Shown here: piece by piece, positions 24,367 through 37,181 of the stretch | Position numbering within the stretch: the first letter of the stretch is position 1 | How the letters are laid out: every line of letters starts with the position of its first letter | The notes under the pieces: generated by a model | The model's input: the letters and a program-made list of their open reading frames with translations, nothing else | Database searches by the model: none | Told to the model about the DNA's origin: nothing | DNA from: Linnemannia hyalina | Lineage: Eukaryota > Mortierellomycota > Mortierellomycetes > Mortierellales > Mortierellaceae | Direction of reading: 5' to 3' | Length of the DNA stretch: 64,000 bases | Assembly (NCBI GenBank): GCA_019671135.1 | Contig: JAHRHY010000006.1 | Location: forward strand, 1,178,001 to 1,242,000 | Translations under genes and position numbers: made by a program

Positions 24367-27257
24367 CTAATGACCGGCCTTCAACTTCATCTGCTCAACC
24401 ATATCGTTAATACGCATCATGGCGGCATGGATCCGAACCGACAACCGGAACTCAAACTCGTACCCCGAGAACCCCATCGCCTTGTCCCAGAACCCCTTGG
24501 CCCTTGTCCAACGACGATCACCCTCCAGATCCTTATCCTCCATCCAGCTTCCAACACCAGCCTCCCAGCAAGCAAAAGGAACCACCCACTTCTCTTCGGC
24601 AATCTTTCCAGCGGGCAGGTCCATCACCCAGTTCAGACATTCGGCACCTTCCTTGTGACGGCCTAGTTGATGCAGGATAGCGCCCTTGATGGTCTTGAGG
24701 ACTGCCAAAGAGTCAAGTCCAGTCGAACCACGGTTCTTACTGATCTGAGCATCGACCTGGGCGAGCGATGTCTGGAGATCCTGTGGGGTCATGGATGCAA
24801 AGGCGTTCCAGATCAAGAGAATCTCAAGCGCGGGGAGGTTGGTCTCCTCGAATCCGTTCAGCTCAAACAGCTTGACCTTGCGGGTAACATATTGCTCGAC
24901 CAGGATAGTGCGTCCTCCAAACTTGCGGTTCACGAGTCCAGGAATCGACTGGTAGATCGCCAGCGCATCCCTCTTATGTCCCGCAGCCTCAAGCGACGCT
25001 GCTTTAAAGTACAAGAAGAAAGCCTTGGACCAATAGTTCTCTTTGGCCAGCCTCTCAAAGTACACAGTAGCATCCGTCCACTGGAGCGAAATGGCACAGT
25101 TCAATCCGAGCTCATAATCACACAACCTCTGCAACTCGGATCCCCACTCGATCGTGGCTTTACTAGAAGCCAACTCAAACGCATCGGTCGATTCCTTGAT
25201 GTTGCCCTTGAGACGGCTGTTGCGGCCCTCAAAGTAGAGGAAAAAGGCCGATTCACGGTAGTCCCGAAGGGCGTCCTTGAGAATTTTGTCCGCAATCGGA
25301 ATGTTGGTCTCGCCCAGGACCGAGGGTGCGAACCCGGCCAGGATGGTATAGTAGGACAAGAACATAAGTGAGCCCAGCGGGGAGCGGATTCCTTTGCCCG
25401 AGATGGCCTTTGAGACCAAGTCGAATCCGAATGCCTTGTCGCCTGTGTATCCAAACGAGGAGATGATCCGCAGGATCTTGGCCGGCATCATCGCCAATAC
25501 AGTGTTGATTGTTCCCAACCTATCAAACATGGGAGGATGTTGAATAATGATGGTTTTGGTAAATACTTCGTTTACAAAGAAAGCGTTAGTCAGTGTCATT
25601 GTTCTTGTGAGAATTACTTACCCGAAATGGATGCCTCCAAGAGTGTTGTTGTCGACGAGGGTGTTGACTTCATCGCCCATGGACTTGAGCTCCAGCCAAA
25701 CGTTCTCGTACGATTTGTATCCTATATTCGATCATATAAGTAGTTAGCGACCGATCACATAAGTCGCATATTATATCACGCGGGACCAGACATACAAATG
25801 AGATCGGAAGCCATGCAACAGTGAAAGGTTTACCTTTGCGCAAGTTAAGACCCGCCTTGAGGTAACTCATCATGCTTTCCTGGAGCAAGAGGATCAAAGA
25901 GGTCAGGAGCAAACTCTCTGCACGAATAACTCTTGCTCTGATTTCACCGTTGGTCATATATTTTGGTGGCGGTGGCGGAGGAGTTCCTGCAGGGCTGTTG
26001 CTCATGGATTTGTTGGTGTCCTTGTAGCCAAAGTAGCTCCACCCTGAAGAGACCAGCTTCGAGACAGAGGTCATCAGGGGCACAGTCTTCTTGGGTGCAG
26101 CCTGGATCTGCGCATTGCACAGCGCCTCGGCGTGCTGAAGGAGCCTTGTGGCCGTCGCGATGTCGGATTCGTTGAATGTCATACATGCTGTTTATCGTTC
26201 CATGGATTTGTGGTTAGTGGTTGGGCAAATTTGTGTCCGTGGGAATTAGCGCGATTATTCCATGAAGCGGTCAGACGATCCCAACGGAAAATAATGTAAA
26301 CGGAAGACGACCAAGGTTTGGGTGATACAGACAAAAGAAGGGGTAAGAAAAAAAGCAGGTGAATTAGTATCTCTTTCGCGCAGTACATTTGACCATTGTT
26401 TGTCTGCGGTCGTCATGTGCAGACAGCTCTGTACACTCACAAACATACATGTCCCTGCTGTTGCCTTTTGCATCATTCTCTGGCCTGGCGAATTCTTTCG
26501 CTTTTTTTTTTCTTCACATGTCCATCCTGTCATCTCTGTGTGGATGTGTGCGTGGTATTTGTTCCGTCGACTCTAATTTACCTTTCATGAAGGCAAGGGC
26601 TCCAGAACCGAGGGCGTAAACAGGGTTGACCTGGTCCTGAGTTGCAAAGATCCGCTGTGCGTCAACAAATTGGTTCTCGAAGAAGATCTGAACTCCATCC
26701 AGCATTCCCTGGTCTATGTCATTGTGTCGCAAGTTGCGCAGATGAAAAATTGGGAACGTTAGTTACGCGGGTCAATTGAACGTATTTTTCACGTTTTGTC
26801 GATAAGCATGCTTGAATTGCAATCGGGTTGAATTGGAAGGGAAAAGAAAAAAAGTTGGGGTTCCAAGTTGACTGGCTGACTATCTGTCCGTGGATGTGCA
26901 GACAAGCACAACAGACTGATCGATGAAGAAGCTCTTTTATATCAACCAATTGATCGACAGGGGTGGAAGGCAAGGTGAGGAAGGAAGTTGTGGGGGCGGA
27001 AAGAGAGGCGTGGTGGCAAATGCGGGCTTTTCTTTTTTTATTTTACCGGCAAGTTCCTGTTCCCTAGCAGAGAGCATGTTAGCCTGGACCTTTGCAGAGG
27101 CGATGGAAGCGGATGAGGAAGATGAGGAGACGCCGTCGTCGTCGTCAATGGATGTGTTTTTGAGTTCCTCTTCGAGCTGTTGCATCAGCGTGGCATCATC
27201 GTCGGCAGGTTGAGCATTAGAACCGGAGATGGTGGCGATGTTTGGCTTGTCTGCCAT
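24367..27257 (-). CDS. IML2: IML2/TTC39-family tetratricopeptide protein
   Basis: Member of the fungal Iml2 / animal TTC39 family; in yeast Iml2 acts in inclusion-body clearance and associates with mitochondria and lipid droplets. Exons: about 27257-27047, 26713-26582, 26187-25834, 25721-25622 and 25519-24367. Phases 1,1,1,2 close to about 649 aa. The N-terminus is acidic and Ser-rich. Family landmarks are ACMTFNESDIATATRLLQHA, ESMMSYLKAGLNLRKG, GIHFGLGTINTVLAMMPAKI, SSFGYTGDKAFGFDL and the TPR-like pairs FFLYFEGRNSRLKGNI and ALAIYQSIPGLVNRKFGGRT. One proline run of six occurs near residue 175. The 5' end of exon 1 sits beside a homopolymer, so its boundary may be off by one base. No transmembrane segment is obvious. 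Confidence 0.88.
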
Positions 27258-28521
27258 CGGGGGGGGTGAATGAATGAGGCGGAGTTGGGAGGAGGAGGAA
27301 GGTAGAAAGGCAAAGAGGGGAGGTAGAGGGAGAGAGAGGAATTGGTGGTGGAGAAGAGAAGAGGGAGGGAGGAGAGGAGGGAGGAGAGGAGGGAGAGGAA
27401 GGGTGAAAGAAGAAGAAGAAAGAAAGGAAAAAATAGAAAACAAAAAGAAGGAAGCAAGGGCGGAGGGGGAAAGAGGAGAGGGCAGTCCAGAAATTCTCAT
27501 AACAAAAGGGTGTGGTGTTGATGTTAGTGGTAATGGCTGGCGGTGTGCGCCGTTGGAGAGAAGGAGGGGAATTGATTGCTGAGCTGCACAAGCACTCATG
27601 TGGTCCCAGAATAATTTACGAACCAAGCAAGCTCAGTTCTCCACAACGCCATTCACACACGATGTACTTTACAGACACAAGACTAGAACATAGACAGGTA
27701 CACTATCATCTACTGATGGAACAACAAAGTGCGACAACTGATCAAGGTGCATCTGTTCAGATACAGTTATGTTGGTGGCAATGCGCCATCACTGCCAGGA
27801 ACGATCAGCGGCTGTGCTGATTGCACCGAAAGAAAGGGAGCTCCAGCTAGGAACAACACCACGATGATCTAGTTGGGTCAATGAGCTGTGGGGCCGCAAA
27901 CACTAAAAACAACACCCGAGTGGGAATTAGTTCGACCCTTGATCCAATAAGCGCCCGCCAGCCAGCCAGGACACTCTTCCTCCTCTCAAGCCCTGCTGTA
28001 CCAATGAATATTTCATTTCACTCACTTTGTTTCCTCTTCCCTTTCTTTTCTTCTTCTCCCAGGCCTCTCTCATATTCACCTTTGTTTTCCCTCCCCTTCC
28101 TTTCCCTTCCCCTCTCCCTTTCCTTTCTTTGCATCCTCTCCCCTCTCTTCTTTACTTCCCTCATCTCCATCCCTTCCATCACTTTAACGCCACTCTGTAA
28201 GTCATCACACCCAACATCACTTCACAACCTGATCTCCCATCGCCAAATTAGCCACCACTTTTTGTGTTTGGACACAGTTGATTCGTCATTTCACGCCACA
28301 CCAGCAACTCCTTTTTTGAACGTTCTTTCCATTTCTATCCCATGTATTCTCCAGTTAAAAGGTCCCATCGCCTTTTTCTCTCCCGTCTCTCCTTCGTTCC
28401 AACTCTTTCTTTTCTTTTCCTCCCGTTCTTTTCCCAGAAAAATATTCTTTCACCATCCAACTCATCAAAAAAAAACTAACATTCGTACTCTCATCCCATC
28501 CCATAGAATATTTCTTCTCTC
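27258..28521. promoter_or_regulatory. Divergent region IML2 / acetyl-CoA transporter
   Basis: 1264 bp between divergent start codons. Both flanks are purine/pyrimidine-skewed leaders: purine-rich on + next to IML2 (27270-27480) and C/T-rich on + next to the transporter (28020-28500). The centre (27600-28000) shows no gene. No TATA box was identified with confidence. Confidence 0.5.
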
Positions 28522-31263
28522 ATGTCCAAAAAGACCGAGGCGACCTCGAACCCCTCGACCGCAGCCGCTACTGCCGCTGCAGCTTCAGCCAAAGACGCCA
28601 AGAAGCAACTCCACTCCCAGACAAGCGGCCACACCAACACCAACGGGCACTCAACTGCGCACGATCTGGAAAACAAGGACGCCATGCTCACATTGAAGAA
28701 GCGAGGCGACGCCCTCTTGCGCAACGACGAGCGTGAGGAGTTGATGATGACCGATCAAAACAAGGAGAACGGCAACGACGACGATAAAGACGGCAAGAGC
28801 ATGGATATCGCTGAGGAGACGTCTGGATCATTGTCGGGAGCTGATACCTGGAACTTTGCCCTCCTGGTCATATTATGTACGTTCTCGTTTCTTGTTTGCT
28901 CATGCGAAACACCTTCTTTGCCTTTTAAATTGGACCCTCCAGCCTTCCGTGGATCTGTATTTGTCAGCACTTCACTTTTTCTGTTCTTTGCTGTCGTTAC
29001 CTCACTTGGTTTTTTTTCCATTCCCACACACAAGAACACCAGTGTGTCGTGGCAGTTGTCAATTGCACAGCCAAGTGAAATCAACGACATTCTCGCCCAT
29101 ACCCCTTTGTCCTTCATGTTCCTTTTGTTCTTTTCACCCAGCCGGGTCTCCTCATCCTCCTCAGTTTCCGCGACCTCCGCGTCTGACCCTCAACTCCATC
29201 TCCTATTCCCTTGTCCACTCCCACCGATCAACAGAGGCACCCCCTTTCAACACCGCCTTCAAACAATTCACTCTATTCTGTGACATGATGAGATCGAGCA
29301 ATGTTTGATACATTGTGAACACAGAAATAGTGCTCCGAGGGAAGAAGGACTAATCATGCATAAATGATTATGCGTTCTGTCTTATTATAATTTATCATCA
29401 CATAGATCTCCTTCAGGGTGTGCCTGTGGGGTTGACGTTCGGAAGTATCCCCTACTTGCTCAAGGCCAAGATGAGCTACTCTCAGATCGGTATCTTTTCG
29501 CTGGCCCACTACCCCTACAGTATGAAGTTCCTCTGGTCGCCTATTGTCGACGCCGTCTACAACAAGGATATTGGCCGCAGAAAGTCATGGATCGTTCCAA
29601 TTCAGCTCCTCACAGGATTGATGTTTCTCTGGCTCGGCATGCATATCGAGGAATGGATGGCTCAGGAACAGATCGCCGTCGGCACTCTTACCGTCGTCTT
29701 TTTCATCTTGATCTTTTTCTGCGCGACTCAGGATATCGCTGTCGACGGCTGGGCTTTGAGCCTGTTGTCGAAGGAGAACTTGTCCTATGCCTCGACTGCT
29801 CAGACGATCGGACTCAACACTGGATACTTCTTGTCCTTCACCGTCTTTTTGGCCTTCAACTCGTCTGAATTCAGCAACAAGTACTTCAGGACGATCCCTC
29901 AGGATGTTGGGCTGGTTCCTCTGGGAGGCTACCTCAAGTTCTGGGCCATGATGTACCTGGCCATTACTCTCTGGTTGATTTTTATGAAGAAAGAGGAGCG
30001 CACTCGCTCGGATGAGGATGATATTGGTATCAAGGCGGTCTACAAGATCATTCTCAAGATCATACGGTTACCCCACATGAAGTCCTTCATGCTCGTCCTT
30101 CTCTCCGCCAAGATCGGATTCATCGCCAACGACGCCGTCACTGCCTTGAAGTTGCTCGAGAAGGGATTCAGCAAGGAGGACCTGGCCTTGGCCGTCTTGA
30201 TCGATTTCCCCTTCCAGATCATTTTCGGATACTATGCCGTCCGCTGGAGCTCTGGTGCCCGCCCTCTCAAGCCCGTACGTATTTTTTTTCTGGCGTCTCT
30301 TCTTACAGTCATACTTGCATTGATTATGAACCACCTTGCTAACCAATTCGTATCTACATTTAATAGTGGCTCTGGGCTTTCTTTGCGCATTTGGCGTGCT
30401 GTGTGATCGCCATGCTCTTGGTCTATGGTTTCCCCGCTGACGGTGTTGTTACCCCTACCTACTTTTACATGGTCCTCGCCACCACCGTCGCGACCTCCTT
30501 TACCAGGTACGCTTTCCTGCTCTCTTTATTTCGCGCATTCCTGCCACACCCAGTCAAGCATCAATTGCCATCGCGAGTTCGTACGCTGACTAAATGTCCT
30601 TGTGTTTTATTTTTGTCGCAATAGCACTGTGGCGTTCGTCAGCATGGGAGCTTTCATGACCGTAATCGCCGACCCCGTCATTGGCGGAACCTACATGACT
30701 GTAAGTACTTTGTACCTACAGGGTCACACTCATTTTTTTTTTTTAAATTTCATTTCTTTTCCCAAACTTGCATTTTTTAACAAACCATATGTTGCACTCG
30801 TGTCTTTTGCCCTATAGCTCTTGAACACCCTCAGCAACTTTGGAGGCACCTGGCCTAGATTCTTTGTCCTGGAGGCTGTCGATTACTTTACTGTCTCGAC
30901 CTGCTCCGTCGTCGACGCCAAGGGCCAAGGTACGATGAAAACATCTGCAAAGAAAAAATATAAAAAAAAAAAAGGTATCAAACTCACTTTCATGTCTTCT
31001 TCGTCAATATCCGATCTAACGCGAACCCCCCCCCCTCCCCTCCTCTTTCTTAATATCTAATAGACTTCTCGTGCGCGGCAGAGCCAGGAAAGACGATGTG
31101 CCAGGATTTGGCTGGCGAGTGTGTCCTGCAGCAGGACGGCTACTTCATTGTCAGCTCCATCTGTGTCCTCCTTGGATTCATCTCCCTCATTTTCTACATT
31201 GCCCCCACCATCCGTTACCTCGAGTCCCTCAGCCCCAAGAAGTGGAAGCTGGATCAGAAATAG
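28522..31263 (+). CDS. Acetyl-CoA transporter AT-1 (SLC33 family)
   Basis: Major-facilitator-type carrier that brings acetyl-CoA into the ER lumen for protein acetylation. Exons: 28522-28876, 29406-30274, 30367-30506, 30625-30700, 30818-30929 and 31064-31263. They join in phase to 583 aa (human SLC33A1 is about 550). The N-terminus of about 105 residues is hydrophilic, Ala/Ser/Asp-rich. The membrane part starts at WNFALLVILYLLQGVPVGLT. Hallmarks are SMKFLWSPIVDAVYNKDIGR, RRKSWIVPIQ, CATQDIAVDGWALSLLSKEN and SAKIGFIANDAVTALKLLEK, with about ten to twelve hydrophobic segments. A Cys-bearing loop (EPGKTMCQDLAGECV) precedes the last helix. Convergent with DOT1. Confidence 0.95.
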
Positions 31264-31664
31264 ACTTTTGTTCTTTTATTATTTTAGATTCTATTAACAC
31301 AAAAAACATCACTCACGACATCCAAATAAAACACACAAGGTACTTTTCTAATGACAATAGGGTTGCAAGATGAGGTGAGACGAGAATAATAATAGGTAGG
31401 AAGGGACAAGATAGGATGCCAAATGATGATAATGACGGTAATGAAGTGTAAGGGAATCTGTGAATTGTATGGCTGAGGGGGGAAAGATGGTGTAAAATAC
31501 AAAGAAAGGGAGGATCTATATGATGCCCGGTCCTCGGCATGAAAGTGGTGTTATGGGATGATGAAAACAAAAATGATAAAATGAAGGTTGAAAATAATGA
31601 CGATGAAAGTAATAAAAAGTAGGTGGTAAATGAAAGACGGAGGGGTATCCTGCTACGATCCTCT
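31264..31664. other. Convergent intergenic region AT-1 / DOT1
   Basis: 401 bp of 3' flanking sequence for both genes, A/T-rich with AATAATAA-type runs. No gene seen. Confidence 0.6.
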
Positions 31665-34239
31665 CTATCGCCTACGGGTACTGGACCGTCTGGAACCGCC
31701 ATCGTCCAGAGAAGCGCCGCCGTTGGTCATAGCACGCTCCCAGAAGGCTTGGACAGCAGAACGGTCCACCGTCGCAATAAAATACTCTCCGCCGTTGTGT
31801 GTCCATGAGACGGCATTAGTGTAGTACGGGTACTTCTTGACCCGAAGAATCGACTCGACACTCCCTGCGTTCCTCACGTTTATCTTATGATCCAAAGACA
31901 CAAACGTCTTCAGCGAGATGATCTTGCATCCCTCTTTCAGATCCAGGAACAACTGGAGCAAAGACTGGTTCAGAGCCGAGTTGAAGGCATAGTTGTTGAC
32001 CAGAACAACATCCGCGCGTGCGAGAATTCCTGCCAGTCCAGGCGTGTCCAGGAAATCGCCGTGAATCATCGAAACCGCTCCATGATTCAATCCAAAAGCA
32101 CTATATGATAGTGAAAGTTGTAAAGAGTTGTAATTAGAACAAACCCTTGCAAATGACACATTACAAATCTTGATAGCGATTGAAGAGCGCTACTTACCGA
32201 GTGCGCGCTTCGAATTCTCTGGCTTGCTTTTTGGCAAACTTGGCGGGGGTGTCCATGATCTCAACGCCATATGACTCTGCCCCTGTCTGTAATGCAACCT
32301 GTAGGACCACATTGCCAATACCACAGCCAAGATCGACAAAGACCTTGCTCTCGTCCATCTTGGTCCTTTGGATGAACTCCTTGGTCAGGATAGGAAGAAT
32401 CTCGCCGTATACATTGTTGGAGAAGGCCTCATATTGGTTCAGCTTCGATGCTCGGGCCGCTACCGTGCGCGAGTACACCTGCTGCAAAACATGTACCACC
32501 AAATCGTATGGAAGGCGGTGACCGTACTGTCGAACATGTTCCTGAATCGCGCCCAACGACTTTTGCTTCCGCATGATCTGGTTGAACTCCTCGACCGCCT
32601 TCAGAAATTGTGCGCCGTCCTTCCGGGTCTTGTACTTTGTCAGGCTGCGATGGAGCCCCTCGCTGGCCGTTCCAAAGAGCTCCTTGTACTGCTCTGGAGT
32701 GAAGAAGTGCTCCATGATGATCCTGACTGTTTGAACGAGATCATCGATCGGGTTATACTCGTCTTTGTCGTCCGACTCCGTCTTTGACCTGCTCAAGAAA
32801 GGTTTCATGAGAGTGAACCTAAGCGCGGCGATAATGGAGCCATGCAATGCTAGGTTAGCCGACGACGCAAATTCATGCATCAAACCCTGTGATTCGAACA
32901 ATAATCTGATCCTTACTTTTCTCTGGAATCCTTTCCTGGGTATTCCAGTGATACGTGCATCGAGTCTCCTCCAGTAGACGACGGGTTGGAAGCGACAGTT
33001 GAATCCGAGTCCTCCACAAGCATATGGAAATCTAGGCATAGAGGAGCATATGTTGGTCAAAACGTTGCTAAAAACAGCAACAGCCGATGCACAGACGCAG
33101 TTGAAAAGATCCACTTACGGTTCTTGTACCGGCCCATGGCTGCAGCAACAATTTGGTCCGAATGCAGAATTGACATTCTCCTTGAAGCAGTCCCTGCGGC
33201 TGATGAGGACGAGTGCTTTTGGGACGATTCCTTTGATATGTTGGCACTGGAAGAGCTCTTCGAGGGACGCTGGATTGCAGTACTGTTGCTGGGTTTAGGT
33301 GACTTCAGGAGCATTTTGACAGTCTTGGATGTGACAGTACCCTTCTGGGTGTTGATGGTCAAGATCTCCCTTGATGTCCTCACATTATCCAACGAGGATC
33401 GCTTGCCGTTAGCCCCCAGGTGACCGTTGCTCTGGTTGTTGAGAGATGGCTCGTCCTTGACAATGGAGCCCAAAGAGCCATACTCCTCCTCGTCAGTATA
33501 CTCCACAGGTTTGACTTTGGTGATCGAGGAGGTCGACGTAGGTTTGCGCTCCAAAGTCGAGTCCTGTTTCCCGCCATTGATATTGCTAAGTTTGCTGCTG
33601 GTTTCCGCTTTTTTGGTGGAGGTGGTACTGGCTGCGGCGGCGATAGTGGTACTGTTGATCTTGCGTTTGCTGATGATTTTTCCAAATAGCTCAAGCTCCA
33701 ATGCCTGCTGAGACGGCGACTCTTTCTTGGGTGGTTCCTTTGTCGCACGTTTAGGGCGATCTTGCGCAGTCGTGTTCGTTCCCTCTTCCTTGGCCGGTGA
33801 AGGTAACATTTCGCCTCCTTCAAGCTCCCTCTCAGACGACGAGTGATCACTTGGCTCAGGTGAGAGGCTGGAGAGGGACGAAGGTGAGGAATAGGACGCC
33901 TCTGCCTGAAGAAGGCTCTCCATGCGTCGCTTCTTGATCGGACTAAGGTCCTTTGCGGGAGAAGAGGGTACTGATATTGGCGGAGGCGAGAGGGAATAAG
34001 AGGAAGGCGACGAGAGCGTAGAGAAAGACGAGGTGTCATCGAGGTCCAGATAAGAGCGCTGCTGTTGCTGTGGTGGTGGGGGAGGTGGCGGTGGTGTGAT
34101 TGTTCGAATCGGAGTGGCGACGGGAAGAGGCACTGGTGGTGCTGGCGATTTCGGTTGTGGTAACATCGGTACCGGTGATGGAATGGGTGCGGGAGGAGCG
34201 GTGGGTTTAGAATCTTTGACGAACGTCATAGGACTTGGA

Positions 34240-34290
<51 letters not shown>

Positions 34291-35189
34291 TTGCTCCTAC
34301 TCTTGATCGTAGGTCTCCGGCGTGGACTGTAGCTTCTCTGCCTGTGCTTGGTTCCAGTGCGGCTTGGACCCCGGCTCCGGCTCCTACTCGTACTTCTGCT
34401 GCGAGTCCTGCTGGGGGTTCTGCTACGGCTCCGAGCGTGCCTCTTCTTGGCTCTTAGTTCAGAAAAGGAGGCGTCCTTGTCCTTGGGCGTCCTGGCATAA
34501 CCCCGAGGGTCGTCCGAACGACCAGTATCTACATCGCGTTCACGCTTGCGTTCGTTTCGACTGCCGGCATGATAGCTGCCACTGCCATTCCTACCATCCC
34601 CGTCATCCCTCTCATCCCGATGGTTGATGGTATCACGGCTGCTGACGTGACTCTTGCTTCCGTTCGAATGTCGACGGTCCTGGTCATGACCGTAGTTTTT
34701 GGAATCGGCTCGATCATGGGTTCGACTGGAGCTGTGGTTGTTACTGCTGTTGCCGTTGCTGTTGCCGTTGCTGCTGCTGGACTTGTAGTCTCTACTCTGA
34801 GAACCATTGCTGTAGCTTGAACTGTGGTGGTGTGACGAGGAAGATCTTGGTTTTGAGGCAGATGTCGAAGGACGCGAGTATGAGTGCGAGGTTGAGTGTG
34901 AGTTTGAATACGAGTTTGAGTGCGAGTGTGAGTATGATGACGAGCCGTGTCGACTGTCTTTTGACGCAGAGGAGAAGGACGTCGTTGGTTTTTCTTGAAG
35001 TCTTGGCGCAGTCGTTGGTCTTGAGGACGAGGTGTGGATACGGCTGGTGGAATTGGTTGATACTGTGGTGGTGGTGGTTGTTACTGAGGAGGTGGAAGGG
35101 GAAGAAGAAGCGGCGAGTTTTTGGAGAGTCGAGTGACTCCCGGTTGAGCCGCCGATACTGTTAATAAAGCTTAGGTAGGGATTGGACAT
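31665..35189 (-). CDS. DOT1: Histone H3-K79 methyltransferase Dot1 with N-terminal RS-repeat region
   Basis: Non-SET methyltransferase that modifies H3 lysine 79, linked to silencing and DNA-damage signalling. Exons: 35189-33119, 33031-32917, 32818-32198 and 32100-31665. Phases 1,2,2 close to 1080 aa. The catalytic half includes DKDEYNPIDDLVQTVRIIME, FVDLGCGIGNVVLQVALQTG (about 888-908, SAM motif I), ESYGVEIMDTPAKFAKKQ and VLVNNYAFNSALN (about 965-975, the Dot1 NN-x-F motif). The first 690 residues, all in exon 1, are disordered. They include Ser/His repeats, an Arg-Ser dipeptide block at about 250-325, Pro-rich and Ser-rich segments. That RS block is encoded by CTCCTG-type hexamer repeats. 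A short in-frame tail after the catalytic fold is Arg/Ser-rich. Exon 3 uses acceptor CGCTTAG at 32819; a nearer CCTAG acceptor would hit a stop. Confidence 0.95.
34228..34300 (-). repeat. CTCCTG hexamer tandem repeat encoding RS dipeptides in DOT1
   Basis: About nine to ten near-perfect CTCCTG units (+ strand), read on the minus strand as alternating Arg and Ser codons in DOT1 exon 1. Prone to length change between strains. Confidence 0.75.
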
Positions 35190-36054
35190 TTAAAAGGGGA
35201 TGGACGAAGGGGACATGCAACAATAGCCACGGAAGGGCGAAATGGCGGGAAAAAAAATGAGAGAAGGAGGGTAGGTCTTGTTTGTGCGGGTGGGGGTAGT
35301 TGTGGTGAGTGGGTGGTGGTGGCTGGGGGAGAGGAGATGAAAGGACTAAGGGAAGGAGGGAAGAAGGGAAGAAGGGAAGAAGGGGATGCAACGCAAGGAT
35401 GACGAAATGGACGAAGGAAGAGAGGAAAAGGAGAAGAGAAAAGAAAGCAAAAGAAAAGAAAAGAAAAGAAAAGAGAAGAAAAGAAAAGAAAACAAAACAA
35501 TGTAAGAAGGAAAGGAAGAGGAAAAAGAAAGCAAACGAAGGTGGAAGAATAATGACAGTAAGAGACGACAACAAACAACAGCAGCGTAAAGAAAACAATA
35601 AATAACAACAACAGACAGCAAAATGATCCAAACAAAGAGTGGCTCGCACCCGACTGGTGCAAGTTAGCAGGCCCTTCAGAGAAGAAAAATAATAAAGGCA
35701 CATACAAAGGTTCTGATACAGGTGGGAACAATGGGAACAAATGATCCATTGCGAAATAAAAAAGAGGACAACGATCACACATTTGCCACCACCTTGATAT
35801 CTTCGGCGCCACCACATATTATTTACACAACAGGAACGACGCATAGCTCGATCAATGCAAAAAAATGATAAAGTGAATTTACTAGGTAGAAAAACAAAAG
35901 GTCTATTGTACTCGACGTGGGAATGGTCGTCGCTGTAGTTGTCGGCGTGGTGGTAGTAGTGGTAGCGGTAATGGCTGTGGTGAAAGTGGTCAAAGGGTGA
36001 TGATGGTGATTATGACATGGTGGTAGAAGTCGTGGTGTCGCCTGTGGTGGTCAT
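35190..36054. other. Upstream region of DOT1 with purine repeats
   Basis: 865 bp between the DOT1 start and the mS26 stop (both -). On + it is strongly purine-rich with AAAAG and GAAGG units at 35345-35500, so the DOT1 leader on the minus strand is pyrimidine-rich like other genes here. The open frame 35161-35844 is low complexity and rejected. No other gene seen. Confidence 0.55.
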
Positions 36055-36906
36055 TCATGCAGAGTCAGCCTTGGCCTTGGCTCCCTCATAGCCAACCTTG
36101 CCTCCCGAAACAGTGCCGTCCAAAACATCCTTGAGCTCCTGCTCACGCTTCAAGAGACCGGCATGCGAGACCTGTCCACCGCTCTCCATCACATCGCTGA
36201 CCATCTCCTGCAGGCCAGTGACATAGACCTTGCTCTGCAATGTCAATCCTGTCTCGTAGAACTCGTTGACCTTGGCGTCCAAGTTCTCCATCGTCACAAA
36301 GTCGTCGGCGGCGTGATATAACCGGATCATAGCATCCAAACGATCCTCTGATGTACGCTCCTCCCGCTTCTGGAAGTTAGCCTGGCGACGGACCTTGCGC
36401 TCTTTCACAAACTCGGCCACCTGAGCCTGACGATCAGCGCCTGTCAAAGCTGCTCCTTCTTCGTTCTGAGCCGAGGGTTGCATCAAAAGCTCGAATGACA
36501 AACGACGCTCGTTCTCGGCCCGATCCACTGCCTGACGAGCCTGGAGACGACGCAACGAGCCCTTGCGCTGTCTCTCAATCTCAACACGCTTGGAATCCTC
36601 GCTCTTGAAATGTTCCCGCTGGTATGTGTGCCGAAGCTTGGTCATCTCGAGCTTGTACTTTTGTTCGGGCGTTCCGTTTTCCTTGATCTGATGCTTCTTT
36701 GACATTTCAGGGACGGAGTCGACTGTGCGGGGTGCTGGTGGGGGCAAGGGCGAGGCGGAGCTCCCGGGAGGGTGGGGCATACCAGCAGCGAAACCCTCCT
36801 TGCCAGGGCGGTAGTTGGCAGAGGGCTCCTCAACCGAGCGAGCCGAGGTGAGAGTCCTGATTTGGTGGGTGGCGCGAGGCAAGGCCCTGTTGATGTGTCG
36901 CAGCAT
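36055..36906 (-). CDS. Mitochondrial small ribosomal subunit protein mS26 (Pet123-like)
   Basis: Single exon, 283 aa. The N-terminus (MLRHINRALPRATHQIRTLT) is Arg-rich without early acidic residues, a likely mitochondrial presequence. The rest is largely charged alpha-helix: KKHQIKENGTPEQKYKLEMT, LRHTYQREHFKSEDSKRVEI, RRLQARQAVDRAENERRLSF and VKERKVRRQANFQKREERTS. It resembles the fungal Pet123/mS26 family by length, composition and helical pattern; this assignment is from general similarity, not a decisive motif. Start codon context is clean, and SRP40 lies divergently 275 bp away, so the two share a promoter region. Confidence 0.7.
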   Translation of the reverse strand: MLRHINRALPRATHQIRTLTSARSVEEPSANYRPGKEGFAAGMPHPPGSSASPLPPPAPRTVDSVPEMSKKHQIKENGTPEQKYKLEMTKLRHTYQREHFKSEDSKRVEIERQRKGSLRRLQARQAVDRAENERRLSFELLMQPSAQNEEGAALTGADRQAQVAEFVKERKVRRQANFQKREERTSEDRLDAMIRLYHAADDFVTMENLDAKVNEFYETGLTLQSKVYVTGLQEMVSDVMESGGQVSHAGLLKREQELKDVLDGTVSGGKVGYEGAKAKADSA

Positions 36907-37181
36907 GGTCGGTCGGATTTAGATGTGGTCGGTAGTAGTTTAAGTGAAGGAATGGGCGGCAGGAATCAGGAACGTCTTGTTGCTCAGAGAGAGGGTTCGG
37001 GAGCGAAAAACAGTGCGATTGGCAAGGATACACGTGATGTGACTGGGGATCACTGAAGCCACATCAAAACAAGTGTACTTTCCACAAAAAAAAGAAAAAA
37101 GAACCAAAACTCCAACTTAGACTTTGTACTCGCACCACTCCTCCCATCACCCTCCTTCCTCCATAAACTAGCACATTCACC
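36907..37181. promoter_or_regulatory. Short bidirectional promoter mS26/SRP40
   Basis: 275 bp separate the start codons of two ribosome-related genes transcribed in opposite directions, making shared regulation plausible. I cannot name specific factor sites. Confidence 0.5.

Noticed and set aside
35161..35844. Two long minus-strand frames upstream of DOT1
   Set aside because: Phe/Leu/Ser-only composition from a pyrimidine-rich leader.
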